A stretch of DNA of 64,000 bases from Nostoc sp. MG11 (GCF_014904695.1 NZ_JACXXN010000007.1:186001-250000), one strand, 5' to 3'. Numbered from the stretch's first letter, positions 25,656 to 34,409 are shown. Numbers and translations: made by a program. Notes: generated by a model not told the origin, from the letters alone.

Positions 25656-26762
25656 GTGGTTAAAAGCTTCAATAGTCTGTTTGGCAAATCTAATAAAGGG
25701 GTTGGCATTGAACTTGCCCCAGAACGGGTAAATATAGTTCAGCTACGCAAACAACGTCAAGGCTTAAAAATAGAAGCCTTTACATCAGTAGCAGTTCCAG
25801 AAGGCGTAGTTACCGATGGTCAAATTACTGACCCTCCAGCGATGGCGCAGTTAATTCAACAGGCGCTAGCTGAGAGTAAAATCAAAGCCTCTCGCGTAGC
25901 TACTGCTGTACCAGGGCGTGATTCTATTGTCCGTCTGATACCCGTACCGGCAGAGTTAGATGATAAAGAACTGCGAGAAATGGTGCTAAACCATGAAGCA
26001 GGTTTGTATTTACCCTATCCTCGTGAAGAGGCTGATGTAGATTACCAGAAACTTGGGTACAAAATGGATGAGGATGGCATAGAGAAGGTAGAGGTACTTC
26101 TAGTTGCCACCCGCAAGGATGTGACTGATACCTATATAAGTACATTCGAGCAGGCAGGATTGCAAATTGATGTTTTAGAAATTAACAGTTTTGCTCTGCT
26201 TCGGACTATTCGCGATCAATTGCGGCAATTTGGGCCGCAAGAAGCAGCGGTACTAGTTGATATAGAGTTCGATAGTACAGAAATTGCCATCATTGTTAAC
26301 GGAGTGCCGCAATTTTCGCGCACTGTGCCTATTGGCACTTATCAACTGCAAACTGCTCTAGCGAGGGCTATGAGCTTACCTACATCACGAGATATGGAAA
26401 TGTTGCAGGGAATGACCATTCCCTCAACTCCCGTAGATGGCGGCAAAACTGGGGTCACTGGAATCGATCCTGGGATGGCGGCCATTGTCAGAGTATTGGC
26501 AGAACTAACAGATGAACTACGCCGTTCCATCGATTTTTACCTCAATCAGAGTGAAAATTTGGAAGTAGCGCAGATTCTCCTAGCTGGGCCAGGAGGCGGA
26601 CTTTTACAGCTAGATGAGTTCTTTACGCAAAGATTGAGCTTGCCAACTACCCAAATAGATCCCATTGGTTCTTTGTCCTTAGAAGTTGACAACGATAAAT
26701 ATCCCCAAGTGCAACGCTCTGGTTTAGCGATCGTACTCGGTTTAGGAATGCGGGAGGTGTGA
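25656..26762 (+). CDS. pilM: Type IV pilus assembly protein PilM
   Basis: Actin-like ATPase of the inner-membrane pilus platform, 368 aa. GIELAPERVNIVQLRKQ (phosphate-1 region), AVPGRDSIVRLIPVP, VLVDIEFDSTEIAIIVNGVP and LLAGPGGGLLQLDEFF are typical. The GTG at 25656 (VVKSFNSLFGKSNKGVG) is preferred because the frame upstream runs through a hairpin repeat. pilN, pilO and pilQ follow on the same strand. PilM binds the short N-terminal tail of PilN (here MYSLDVNFLKDRPAY). Needed for motility or DNA uptake. Confidence 0.95.
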   Translation: MVKSFNSLFGKSNKGVGIELAPERVNIVQLRKQRQGLKIEAFTSVAVPEGVVTDGQITDPPAMAQLIQQALAESKIKASRVATAVPGRDSIVRLIPVPAELDDKELREMVLNHEAGLYLPYPREEADVDYQKLGYKMDEDGIEKVEVLLVATRKDVTDTYISTFEQAGLQIDVLEINSFALLRTIRDQLRQFGPQEAAVLVDIEFDSTEIAIIVNGVPQFSRTVPIGTYQLQTALARAMSLPTSRDMEMLQGMTIPSTPVDGGKTGVTGIDPGMAAIVRVLAELTDELRRSIDFYLNQSENLEVAQILLAGPGGGLLQLDEFFTQRLSLPTTQIDPIGSLSLEVDNDKYPQVQRSGLAIVLGLGMREV

Positions 26763-26773
26763 TAAAAATTTTG

Positions 26774-26816
26774 GATTGTCTATTTTGACAATCACACTGT
26801 TTGAGAATTCTCAAAC
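26774..26816 (+). other. Two hairpins in the pilM-pilN gap
   Basis: GATTGTC-TATTTT-GACAATC (26774-26793) and the perfect 18-bp palindrome GTTTGAGAATTCTCAAAC (26799-26816). Neither has a long T-run; they may be RNA-processing or attenuating structures, or an operator. Confidence 0.5.
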
Positions 26817-26846
26817 CATAGTATTTATCTTAGTTGGTGTGAGAAC

Positions 26847-27617
26847 ATGTACAGTCTTGATGTTAACTTTCTTAAAGACCGCCCAGCTTATCAGAAAAAG
26901 CCCGACAAGAAGCAAGGATTAGCACTTCCCACAGGGAATTTAACACCCGCTTATGTGGGAGTCGGTCTAGGTGTGTGTCTTCCACTTCTGGTGGCAGGTG
27001 GTTGGTGGTTTTTGCAAGCGAAAATTACCGAATTAGAGGGGACAATAGCACAACTAGATCAGGAAAACAAGAGATTAGATACAGAAATAGGGAATATTAA
27101 CAAAATCAAAGCAGAGACAACCGCAGTTAAAGGGGAAACGCAAGCTTTGGTTACTGTGTTTGACCAAATTCGTCCTTGGTCAGCCATGTTACAAGATTTG
27201 CGCGATCGCATACCAGCATCAGTGCAAATTGAGAACGTCAAGCAAATCTCACCCACTCCGGCAGCACAAGGGCAGCCACCAAACAATCCCGCTGGAGGCT
27301 TAGAAATCACTGGCTTGGCTCGCTCCTATAACGATGTCAACGATTTCTTATTAACTCTGCAACAGTCTCAGTTCTTAAAGTCCTCAGAAAGCAAAATTAT
27401 CACAGCAACTTTAGTAGATGCGCCATTATCACCAAATGCTGTGAGATCTCCTACTGCCATACCAATTAAGCCACCCCAAATAGTTAAATACACCATTCAA
27501 TCAAGTATGAATGATATCCCAGCTTCGGAGTTAATCCGGGAGTTGGAGCAAAAAGGCACAGTAGGACTAGTGGCTCGAATTCGCAGTATGCAACAAACAG
27601 GAGTCATTTCAAAATGA
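26847..27617 (+). CDS. pilN: Type IV pilus assembly protein PilN
   Basis: 256 aa, bitopic inner-membrane protein. Cytoplasmic N-terminal tail with the PilM-binding segment (MYSLDVNFLKDRPAY), transmembrane helix at about 33-55 (YVGVGLGVCLPLLVAGGWWFL), coiled coil at about 58-100 and a ferredoxin-like C-terminal domain (SVQIENVKQI, LEITGLARSYNDVNDFLLTLQQS). Overlaps pilO by four bases (ATGA), showing translational coupling. Confidence 0.93.
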   Translation: MYSLDVNFLKDRPAYQKKPDKKQGLALPTGNLTPAYVGVGLGVCLPLLVAGGWWFLQAKITELEGTIAQLDQENKRLDTEIGNINKIKAETTAVKGETQALVTVFDQIRPWSAMLQDLRDRIPASVQIENVKQISPTPAAQGQPPNNPAGGLEITGLARSYNDVNDFLLTLQQSQFLKSSESKIITATLVDAPLSPNAVRSPTAIPIKPPQIVKYTIQSSMNDIPASELIRELEQKGTVGLVARIRSMQQTGVISK

Positions 27618-28381
27618 CAGTAAGTGATGATTTAAATTTTGCAGAACAAGGCGGTGAATTTGACTCAGCAACGCCAGCCTACCCTGTCGTCTTTGGCATT
27701 AGCTTCACACCCAAAATCATAGGCATTTTGGCAGGAGTTTTTGGTTTAGCGGCAGCAGCTTATATATTATTCAACCTGGTGATGCCAGCTTGGGAAAACT
27801 ATCAGCAGCAGCAAGCAAAAAGCGCCGAACTGCAAGGGCAAATTCAGCAAAAGATAGCCAGCCTCAAACAAATTGACAAAGTAAAAGACGAGCTAGCACA
27901 AGCAAAGCAGCAAAAAATCCAGGTTTTAAGTTTATTTGCTAACGAGAAAACCTTAGATACATTACTGCTAGATATGAATCGCTTGGTTGAGTCTGGCAAT
28001 GCTCAAAAAGCTTCTTTCAATATAGAGAGAGCCAAACTGAAAAAGTATGTGCCAGCTTCACAGAAACCAGAACCGATTACCGATGGAACTCTGGGAACAC
28101 AAGTCGATGGCAAGCTAAAACGTAGCAGTGTCAATATTGAAATTTCTGGAACTTATGAACAAACACAATCGATAATTCGTAACATTGAGCGCTTACAGCC
28201 TTTATTAATAGTTAGAGACTATCAATCAACCTTAGCTCCACCTGAAACTAGGGTTTTACCAGATAGAACGGTGGTGGTGAGGTCTGGGCCTGCATCAATC
28301 AACACATCCTTCCAGCTACAGGCATTAATGCCACTTACTCCAGAGGACATAGCAGCAGCTAAAACTACCCCCAAGAAGTAA
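27614..28381 (+). CDS. pilO: Type IV pilus assembly protein PilO
   Basis: 255 aa. One transmembrane helix at about 36-60 (IGILAGVFGLAAAAYILFNLV), a long coiled coil with Gln/Ala/Lys (about 65-105) and a C-terminal globular region (SSVNIEISGTYEQTQSIIRNIERLQPLLIV). Partner of PilN in the alignment complex between the platform and the secretin. Start overlaps pilN. Confidence 0.92.
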   Translation: MTVSDDLNFAEQGGEFDSATPAYPVVFGISFTPKIIGILAGVFGLAAAAYILFNLVMPAWENYQQQQAKSAELQGQIQQKIASLKQIDKVKDELAQAKQQKIQVLSLFANEKTLDTLLLDMNRLVESGNAQKASFNIERAKLKKYVPASQKPEPITDGTLGTQVDGKLKRSSVNIEISGTYEQTQSIIRNIERLQPLLIVRDYQSTLAPPETRVLPDRTVVVRSGPASINTSFQLQALMPLTPEDIAAAKTTPKK

Positions 28382-28534
28382 CAATAAACAGTGCTGTTAG
28401 CGGTAGCGGGGCGTTTAGCCCGTGCTGAGATTTTGAGTCTTGAGTAGTCAGTAGAAAAAATACTCAGCACTCATAGCGGCACAACTACTCAAAGATTATT
28501 GGTTAACAAGGTTTTATAAGGTGAGGAATGAACT

Positions 28535-30670
28535 GTGAAACAGCTTCACGGTAATAGTTTAATTTTGGGTGCTGCCGCTTTTGTATTCTTGGCAGCTCAA
28601 CCAGTTTTGGCACAAACTACTCAAATTACTGATGTACAGTTAAATCCAGTTGATGGTGGCATTAGTGTTGTTTTGAAAACTTCATCAGGCTCGCGCCCGC
28701 AAGTTTTCACTACAAAAAGAGGCAAAGCCTTAGTCGCAGATATTATTAATACTCAACTACGTTTACCACAAGGTAATAGTTTCCGCCAAGACAACCCATC
28801 TCCAGGAATTACCTCAGTCGAAATTAGTCAACTGGATGCCAATAGCATCCGGGTTATGGTAACTGGTAGCAACAACGCCCCCAACACTCAACCTGTGGTG
28901 CGAAAGCAAGACGGAATTAGCCTCAGCTTTACCCCATCCGCAGGCACAACAGCATCAGCGCCAACACCAAGACCAACACAAACAACGCCAACACCTCCAA
29001 CACCAACAGCATCACCTCCTCCCACCCCAGCCCAACTAGGTCAAAAACCAGACGTTCTTGTTCCTAACCCACAAGTCACGATTGACGGTAAACCTGCACA
29101 AGCCGCTGGGCCAGGTCAACCTGTGAGTCAAGCTCCACCTTTCTTGCCTAGAGCTGTCGCCCCACCAGTGGGAGACATCGCCATCTCAGCTACAGATGCT
29201 TCTCCTAGCACAGTTGATTTGGCAACTCAAGAACGTGTACCCCGCTTGGTGCTGCGAGATGCCCCAGTACGCGAGGTTTTGTCACTACTTGCCCGTGCTG
29301 CTGGTTTGAACTTGGCTTATGTTGGAGGTGAACAAGCTACTGGAGGTCAACAAGGTAGTGGAGGTCAGCAAGGCGGTGCTGCTAATGCACCAAAAGTTTC
29401 TCAAACAATCTCACTAGATATAGAAAACGAGCCAGTACAAGATGTGTTTAACTACGTCTTGCGCCTGAGTGGTTTAGAGGCTAACCGCAGTGGTCGCACA
29501 ATCTTTGTAGGGCCTAAACTACCTAATGCGACGCGTGATTTGGTTATGCGTAACCTACGACTTAATCAGGTATCAGTGGATGTTGCCCTCAACTTTTTAG
29601 TTGGTTTAGGGGCAGAAAGTGCTATCACTGCTGAACGGACAGTAACTAATATCACTGCTGTGAAGGTAGGTGAAGACAGTACCTCGAATCAGAGTACAGC
29701 AGAAACTACAAAAACTACGGAAATTACACGTTTAAGTTTGGATGAATCTGAATCTCAGTACACTACTCCTATACTTCGAGGTTTACAAGCACTGGGTGAT
29801 CAGCGTACTAATTCTCTTACCTTGATAGGTACTCCCAAGCTTATTGAGATGGCAATTGCTCAACTAACTCAGCTTGATGTGCGTCGTCGTCAAGTGGCGG
29901 TTAACGTCAAGATTATTGATGTTAACCTCACTAAAATCGATGACTTTAATACCAGCTTTACCTTTGGCGTTGGCAATACTTATTTTTCCAACAATGGTGG
30001 TTCAGCAAATTTGAATTTTAATGGTTTTAGCTCTTTTCCTAGACGTTTGCTCGCTAATTTGACAGCTCAGGTGCAAAATGGTAATGCCAAGATTTTGACT
30101 GACCCAACTTTAATTGTTCAAGAAGGTCAGGAGGCTAGAGTGGATTTAACTCAAGAAGTAGTTGGCAAGGTCACAAGCACATTCATTGATACTGTTGCTG
30201 GAACTAGAGAATTGAGAGACCCAACAAAAGAGAAAGTAGGTTTAACTATAGGGGTCAAGATTGATCGCATTGATGATAATGGTTTTGTATCTCTATCAGT
30301 GGCTCCCTCTGTCAAAGCACCATCAGGTTCAGAAGATACAGGAAACGGACGAGTCACTCTAATATCTGAACGCTCCCTTAATTCCGGCTTGATTCGCCTG
30401 CGAGATGGTCAAACGCTCATTCTCTCAGGGATCATTCAAGACCAAGACCGGGTAAGTGTTTCTAAGATTCCTATCTTGGGTGATCTTCCACTCATTGGTT
30501 CGCTCTTTAGATCAACAAACAGATCCAACCAGCGTCAAGAAGTCATTGTATTGCTCACACCTCAGATTATGGATGACACAGAAAACTCTTCCTACGGCTA
30601 TAATTACACTCCCAGCCCAGAGGTGCGGCAAATCCTTGAACGTCGTGGATTAAAGACTCCGGCAAGGTAA
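28535..30670 (+). CDS. pilQ: Type IV pilus secretin PilQ
   Basis: Outer-membrane secretin, 711 aa from GTG 28535 with a signal peptide ending VLAQ at about 26. Domain order: AMIN domain (about 28-130), a Pro/Thr-rich linker (about 138-170), STN/N-domains with VPRLVLRDAPVREVLSLLARAAG (about 230-400, including a Gly/Gln insert GEQATGGQQGSGGQQ), and the secretin domain (about 440-690) with VAVNVKIIDVN, LTDPTLIVQEGQEA and the VPILGDLPLIG-like signature (KIPILGDLPLIGSLF). 153 bases separate it from pilO; strong terminator follows. Confidence 0.95.
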   Translation: MKQLHGNSLILGAAAFVFLAAQPVLAQTTQITDVQLNPVDGGISVVLKTSSGSRPQVFTTKRGKALVADIINTQLRLPQGNSFRQDNPSPGITSVEISQLDANSIRVMVTGSNNAPNTQPVVRKQDGISLSFTPSAGTTASAPTPRPTQTTPTPPTPTASPPPTPAQLGQKPDVLVPNPQVTIDGKPAQAAGPGQPVSQAPPFLPRAVAPPVGDIAISATDASPSTVDLATQERVPRLVLRDAPVREVLSLLARAAGLNLAYVGGEQATGGQQGSGGQQGGAANAPKVSQTISLDIENEPVQDVFNYVLRLSGLEANRSGRTIFVGPKLPNATRDLVMRNLRLNQVSVDVALNFLVGLGAESAITAERTVTNITAVKVGEDSTSNQSTAETTKTTEITRLSLDESESQYTTPILRGLQALGDQRTNSLTLIGTPKLIEMAIAQLTQLDVRRRQVAVNVKIIDVNLTKIDDFNTSFTFGVGNTYFSNNGGSANLNFNGFSSFPRRLLANLTAQVQNGNAKILTDPTLIVQEGQEARVDLTQEVVGKVTSTFIDTVAGTRELRDPTKEKVGLTIGVKIDRIDDNGFVSLSVAPSVKAPSGSEDTGNGRVTLISERSLNSGLIRLRDGQTLILSGIIQDQDRVSVSKIPILGDLPLIGSLFRSTNRSNQRQEVIVLLTPQIMDDTENSSYGYNYTPSPEVRQILERRGLKTPAR

Positions 30671-30715
30671 TAAAGATGATGGGCAGGTAGATAAGTCACC
30701 TCTGGCAAAGACTCA

Positions 30716-30746
30716 GATCCCCGACTTCTTAAAGAAGTCGGGGATC
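30716..30746 (+). terminator. Terminator after pilQ
   Basis: GATCCCCGACTTCTT-A-AAGAAGTCGGGGATC: a 15-bp perfect stem followed by TTCTTGTT. This exact type of hairpin is also a frequent dispersed repeat in cyanobacteria. Confidence 0.85.
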
Positions 30747-30839
30747 TTCTTGTTCACGAGTAGAATTAAGTTTAAATGTCATTCTAGAATAAAAATACCC
30801 AATCACAATAGAAGTAGTAATAGTAGTGGGTGAATAATA

Positions 30840-31082
30840 ATGAGTACAGAACAAGAGTTATTAACAAAGTGGCGTTCTCTTCCACAAGACAAACAAGAGG
30901 TAGTTTTAGATTTTGTTGAATTTCTTGGTTTGAAAAACTCTGCAAATAAAACCCCATTGGGAGAACGTTTGCAGCAAATTCGTAATAGGATTGTTGCTTC
31001 CGGTAAACATTTATTAGATGAAGATGAAATTGAAAAAGAACTCGCTAGTCGCAGAGGTGGGCTACAAGATAGAGAAGAATGA
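30840..31082 (+). CDS. Putative antitoxin (DUF2281/VapB-like)
   Basis: 80 aa. N-terminal LLTKWRSLPQDKQEVVLDFVEFL resembles the DUF2281 antitoxin motif, and the C-terminal half is strongly charged (LGERLQQIRNRIV...DEDEIEKELASRRGG), like toxin-wrapping tails. ATG start. The stop overlaps, as ATGA, the start of a PIN-type reading frame that is cut short after about 11 recognisable codons, so this antitoxin appears orphaned. Confidence 0.7.
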   Translation: MSTEQELLTKWRSLPQDKQEVVLDFVEFLGLKNSANKTPLGERLQQIRNRIVASGKHLLDEDEIEKELASRRGGLQDREE

Positions 31083-31116
31083 AAATAACTTATATTGATT
31101 CTGGGGTGTTGAATTT
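31079..31116 (+). pseudogene. Truncated PIN-domain toxin start
   Basis: ATG at 31079 (overlapping the antitoxin stop) reads MKITYIDSGVLNF, the typical first strand and first acidic residue of a VapC PIN domain. Homology ends there, where the sequence joins the 3' end of a second, oppositely oriented PIN gene. Confidence 0.55.
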
Positions 31117-31435
31117 TCAGATGGTAAGCCAAGATTCAATAGATAATTTTCTTACTTGTTTAATACGTTGAAAGTCGCGATCGGTTGAGACAATGGTAAT
31201 ATTTTGTTGTAGAGCGATGCCTACGGCGGGCTACGCCAACGCTGCAATCCACAAGTCATTTTCACCAAAACCTAAATCAGTTATTTTAATTTTTTTGCGC
31301 TTACTTTTTTGGGTGCAAGCTGATTGAATAAAACAGCTTTGAATTGGTCATAAGTATTAGCAGTTTGCTGGTAAAAATTATAAGTGTAAATATTATCAAT
31401 ACTTTCTAAACTTCCTTTTAACTGTAATATTAAGG
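31117..31435 (-). pseudogene. vapC-like PIN toxin pseudogene, disrupted by a small dispersed repeat
   Basis: Minus strand reads IDNIYTYNFYQQTANTYDQF, then after a frameshift in an A-run (near 31290-31310) KIKITDLGFGENDLWIAA, then a stop, then LQQNITIVSTDRDFQRI and KQVRKLSIESWLTI to TGA at 31117. D-L-W-I-A-A and STDRDF are the PIN active-site motifs. The in-frame TAG is part of the repeat at 31214-31242, which added about 24 bases. The N-terminus is missing. Confidence 0.7.
31214..31242. repeat. Small dispersed repeat GCGATGCCTACGGCGGGCTA...GCCAACGC
   Basis: Palindrome-rich 29-bp repeat of the type GCGATGCCTACG(A/G)CGGGCTACGCC, also seen degenerate at 3531-3560, 4240-4260 and 44783-44810. Here it lies within the PIN toxin reading frame. 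Confidence 0.8.
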
Positions 31436-31476
31436 GGTACAGTACTAAAAGAAGGTTTGTTGCGGAGAACTTAACT

Positions 31477-31698
31477 ATGGTGGCGACAACAATACCCGCA
31501 GAAACTAGGGTTTTACTCCAAAATATCAGTTGGCAAACATTTAAAATTATGCTGGCTGAAATGGGTTCGGAGCGTAACTCCCGATTTGCTTATGACAATG
31601 GAACAATAGAAATTATGAACCCACTAATGCCGCACGAAAACTCAAACCGCCTGATAGAGGTTTTTGTTGGGGTGCTGTGCGAAGAATTGGGTTTGGAG
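31477..31698 (+). pseudogene. Uma2-family gene, 5' part (split by TnpB element)
   Basis: Starts MVATTIPAETRVLLQNISW and carries FRFAYD-like RFAYDNGTIEIMNPLMPHE (the Uma2 Y-D/E-G-x-I-E-I-M-P-H segment). It reads up to EELGLE at 31698, then enters the mobile element. The frame resumes at 33175 (VKRAGSLTLTRDD) to give a full-length Uma2 protein of about 213 aa if the element is removed. Confidence 0.85.
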
Positions 31699-33174
31699 AG
31701 TGAACTACCCACACTGACTTGGAGTACCAAGTACAGTTTGGGCTTCTGTAATCACGGGGGAATGCCGCAACTTGGACTTTCGTCCTAGTTTTGGTCTTAC
31801 TTCCCCTCCTACAGCAGAGACGGCTGAACCTTCCGCCTTTAGCATTCTGATACCCTCTGCTCTAATATTTGTCGCAGCGTTTCCATCCCTATGATGATGA
31901 GTACCACAGTGGGGGCAAGTCCACTCACGGACATCCAGTGGGATCTCGCTGACTTGATAGAAACAATTAGAGCAAAGCTTGGAACTAGGGAACCATCTAT
32001 CAATCTCAACTAATTTCCCACCTTTTCGCTCTAGTTTGTAGGCTAAAAAATTAGTGAATGTTCCCCATCCAACATCAGATATTGCTTTTGCCAATTTATG
32101 GTTACGAACCATGCCCTTGACATGAAGATTCTCTACTATGACAGCTTGGCTATCGCTGACCAACTTGTAACTAAGTTTATGTAGAAAATCTTGCCGCGAA
32201 TTGCTAACTTGTTCGTACACTTTGGCAACAATTTTTCTATATCTATTTCTGGAATTACTCCCATGAAGCTTACGTGCTAATTTTTTCTGCTTATGTTTGA
32301 GGTTTTTTTCGTGTTTGGCAATGTGTCTAGGATTATCATATTTAGAAACTTTTTCACCGTCTGTGACAACTGCAAAGTGTTTCAAACCTAAATCAATCCC
32401 ATAAATCTTACCCTCTGAAATCATTGGGTTTTCACCTTCAACTTCAGTCAGAAGAGATGCAAAGTATTTACCCGAAGGAGTTTTACTAACAGTAACAGTC
32501 TTTATTTTCCCCTTAATTGGTCTATGTATTTTGGCTTTGACTTCTCCTATGTTACCGGGAAGTTTTACATTACCATTTACAATCTTGACGTTTTGAGGAT
32601 ACTGAATAGACTGCTTACCGTGTTTAGACTTGAACTTAGGAAATCCAGCACGTTTATCAAAAAAGTTCTTATATGCTGTAGTTAGATTCAGTGTCGTAGC
32701 CTGCAAAACTTGGCTGTAACAATCAGCTAACCAAATCGTATCAACAGATTTTTTGAGCGCTGGAAGAAGTGCGTTAAGCGCTGCACGTGTAAGTCCTTTA
32801 CCTGTTTCTTTGTAAGTCTCAATTGACTTATTTAAGGCATAATTCCACCACCAACGAGCGCAACCAAAAGCTTGAGCCAATTGAATTTCTTGCTCTTTCG
32901 TTGCATATAAACGAACTTGTACAACTTTGTGCAACACTTAACATCACCTCCTTGATATATCTATCTTACCACGATATATACTTTCTGGTAAGCTGGTAAA
33001 AGAAAATAATTGTTGATTCGTCATACATCTAATATTTGTCTTTGCTGTGCAAAAAATTAATATTAGATGCAATCCTTATCAACCGCCTTATATCCCGCCA
33101 CTGATTCCGATAGCGAAGCGTTAGCGAGTCATCGAGCGTCGTACAGAATTCAGTGGGGGACTTACGGCGTAATA
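31699..33174 (-). mobile_element. TnpB-only IS605/IS1341-type element inserted in a Uma2 gene
   Basis: About 1476 bases between the two halves of the Uma2 gene. The tnpB strand ends in GTGTGGGTAGTTCACT with the hairpin ACTTGGAGTACCAAGT (31717-31732) near its right end, as in IS605-family ends. The other end holds a palindrome with 11-bp arms (33026-33036 and 33059-33069). No tnpA is present. On the tnpB strand the target next to the left end reads GTTTAAC, which is likely the target/TAM sequence. Part of the left end contains a small dispersed repeat (33105-33145). Confidence 0.8.
31705..32937 (-). CDS. tnpB: RNA-guided nuclease TnpB
   Basis: 410 aa, ancestor-type relative of Cas12. N-terminal helix-turn-helix (YATKEQEIQLAQAFGCARWWWNYAL), then a beta/helical guide-binding region. 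The RuvC site is complete: Asp in YGIDLGLKHFAVVTDG (about 198-213), Glu in AVIVENLHVKGMV (about 268-280) and the final Asp in HHHRDGNAATNIRAEG. A CxxC...CxxC zinc ribbon (CSNC...CPHC, about 330-355) sits between. ATG start preceded by AGGAGGTG, an excellent ribosome site. A guide (omega) RNA would be expected from the gene's 3' end through 31699. Probably active. Confidence 0.93.
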   Translation of the reverse strand: MLHKVVQVRLYATKEQEIQLAQAFGCARWWWNYALNKSIETYKETGKGLTRAALNALLPALKKSVDTIWLADCYSQVLQATTLNLTTAYKNFFDKRAGFPKFKSKHGKQSIQYPQNVKIVNGNVKLPGNIGEVKAKIHRPIKGKIKTVTVSKTPSGKYFASLLTEVEGENPMISEGKIYGIDLGLKHFAVVTDGEKVSKYDNPRHIAKHEKNLKHKQKKLARKLHGSNSRNRYRKIVAKVYEQVSNSRQDFLHKLSYKLVSDSQAVIVENLHVKGMVRNHKLAKAISDVGWGTFTNFLAYKLERKGGKLVEIDRWFPSSKLCSNCFYQVSEIPLDVREWTCPHCGTHHHRDGNAATNIRAEGIRMLKAEGSAVSAVGGEVRPKLGRKSKLRHSPVITEAQTVLGTPSQCG

Positions 33175-33591
33175 GTTAAACGTGCTGGTTCACTGACTTT
33201 GACGCGGGATGACTTAGAGCGAGGAGCCGAGCCAGATAGTAGCTACTACATCCAAAACGAATCGCTAGTTCGAGACAAAGAAAATATTGATATAGCCACT
33301 GACCCGCCTCCAGACCTTGTACTGGAGATAGAATATTCCAGGTCTGCAATAGACAAGTTTAAGCTTTATGCTGCGATGGGAGTCCCGGAATTCTGGCGTT
33401 ATAACGGCAGCGTATTGCGGCTTTACGCGCTTGAAGGTGGACAATACTCAGAAACCCAAACCAGCCCTACTTTTACACCTTTATCAGTCAAGGAGATTCC
33501 CCGGTTTATGCAACAGGCTAAAAAAGATGGGGAAATTGCTGCTACCCGTGCTTTTCGTGCTTGGGTGCGACAAAAAATTTCTGGTAAGTAG
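33175..33591 (+). pseudogene. Uma2-family gene, 3' part
   Basis: Continues the 5' half at 31698: VKRAGSLTLTRDDLERGAEPD, then YYIQNESLVRDKENIDIATDPPPDLVLEIEYS (core acidic motif), AMGVPEFWRYNGSVLRLY and C-terminal KEIPRFMQQAKKDGEIAATRAFRAWVRQ. An open frame begins at ATG 33067 inside the element, so a chimeric 174-aa product could be made, but it lacks the N-terminal half. Confidence 0.85.
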
Positions 33592-33764
33592 GTAGGCATA
33601 ATTAAACATAAAATAAAATCCCAGTTCGTAGTGAGTGATTTATCAATCAAAACAAGGATTATCAGGACTAAAGTCCCGACTACAAGCTTTAATTTATTTA
33701 CACCTAGCTACTTATTAGTTGAAATTCATAACTTGCACCATTTTCAATTAGCGCCAGTATCCGC

Positions 33765-33889
33765 CTGGAACTCAAAGTTCCAGGCTAATAAGCCAAAGTC
33801 CACTCAAGTGGACTGAAAACCAAAGTCTGGAAGTAATTTAGTCCTCTGAAGAGGACTTTCGCGATAAGCCATAGGTTTTTAACCTATGG
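33765..33889. repeat. Chain of four short palindromes
   Basis: CTGGAACTCAAAGTTCCAG (33765-33783), GTCCACTCAAGTGGAC (33798-33813), AGTCCTCTGAAGAGGACT (33840-33857) and CCATAGGTTTTTAACCTATGG (33869-33889), spaced by 11-26 bases. No reading frame. It lies in the 818-base gap between the split Uma2 gene and hupB. Confidence 0.8.
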
Positions 33890-33944
33890 CGGTTGTTGAA
33901 ACTAGTGCAAAATATCAGTTAAAACTGAGTCCGTTTCAAATAAT

Positions 33945-34020
33945 TACTAATTCGTAATGGGCTTCGCCCCGCTACGCTCTAAACACAGCTATGCCGCAGG
34001 CTTTACGTAATTTGTAATCT
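33945..34020. repeat. Dispersed AATTCGTAAT...TACGTAATT repeat, copy 2
   Basis: AATTCGTAATGGGCTTCGCC ... GGCTTTACGTAATTTG, with inner CTACGCTCTAAACACAGCTA; related to 17150-17232 and 44655-44750. The remaining sequence up to hupB (34021-34409) shows no gene and should contain the hupB promoter and leader. Confidence 0.65.
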
Positions 34021-34409
34021 AGTTAATAAAACTTCTATATGAGTAATTAAACCTAACAAACACTGACCAGTTATCTCCTATCCCCCACTCCTTCACTTCT
34101 CTGTTTTTCTGGCAACAGGGGTTTTTACTAGGTATTTTTTCCTAATTTTGTGGTGTTTTTGGTGAAACAACCACCCTAAAACTACAAAAAATCCTGAAAT
34201 CTATATAAATTAATGGTTTCATCTATCCACTACAGGCTACAACACCTTAGAATGATTCATTGAAAAGTCGAGCCGATGGGATTTACAGCGATCTTGAGTA
34301 AAAATACTCCCAAAGGATGACTTTTGTATTTCTCCAAACAGAGATTTTAGTAAAGATGTATCAGGGTACATCCGTAGAGAATCTCAAATAAACCTCAAGG
34401 AGTCTCATT

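Noticed and set aside
33067-33174. Independent 174-aa gene starting at ATG 33067
   Set aside because: Its first 36 codons come from the end of the TnpB element; the rest is the 3' half of a split Uma2 gene.
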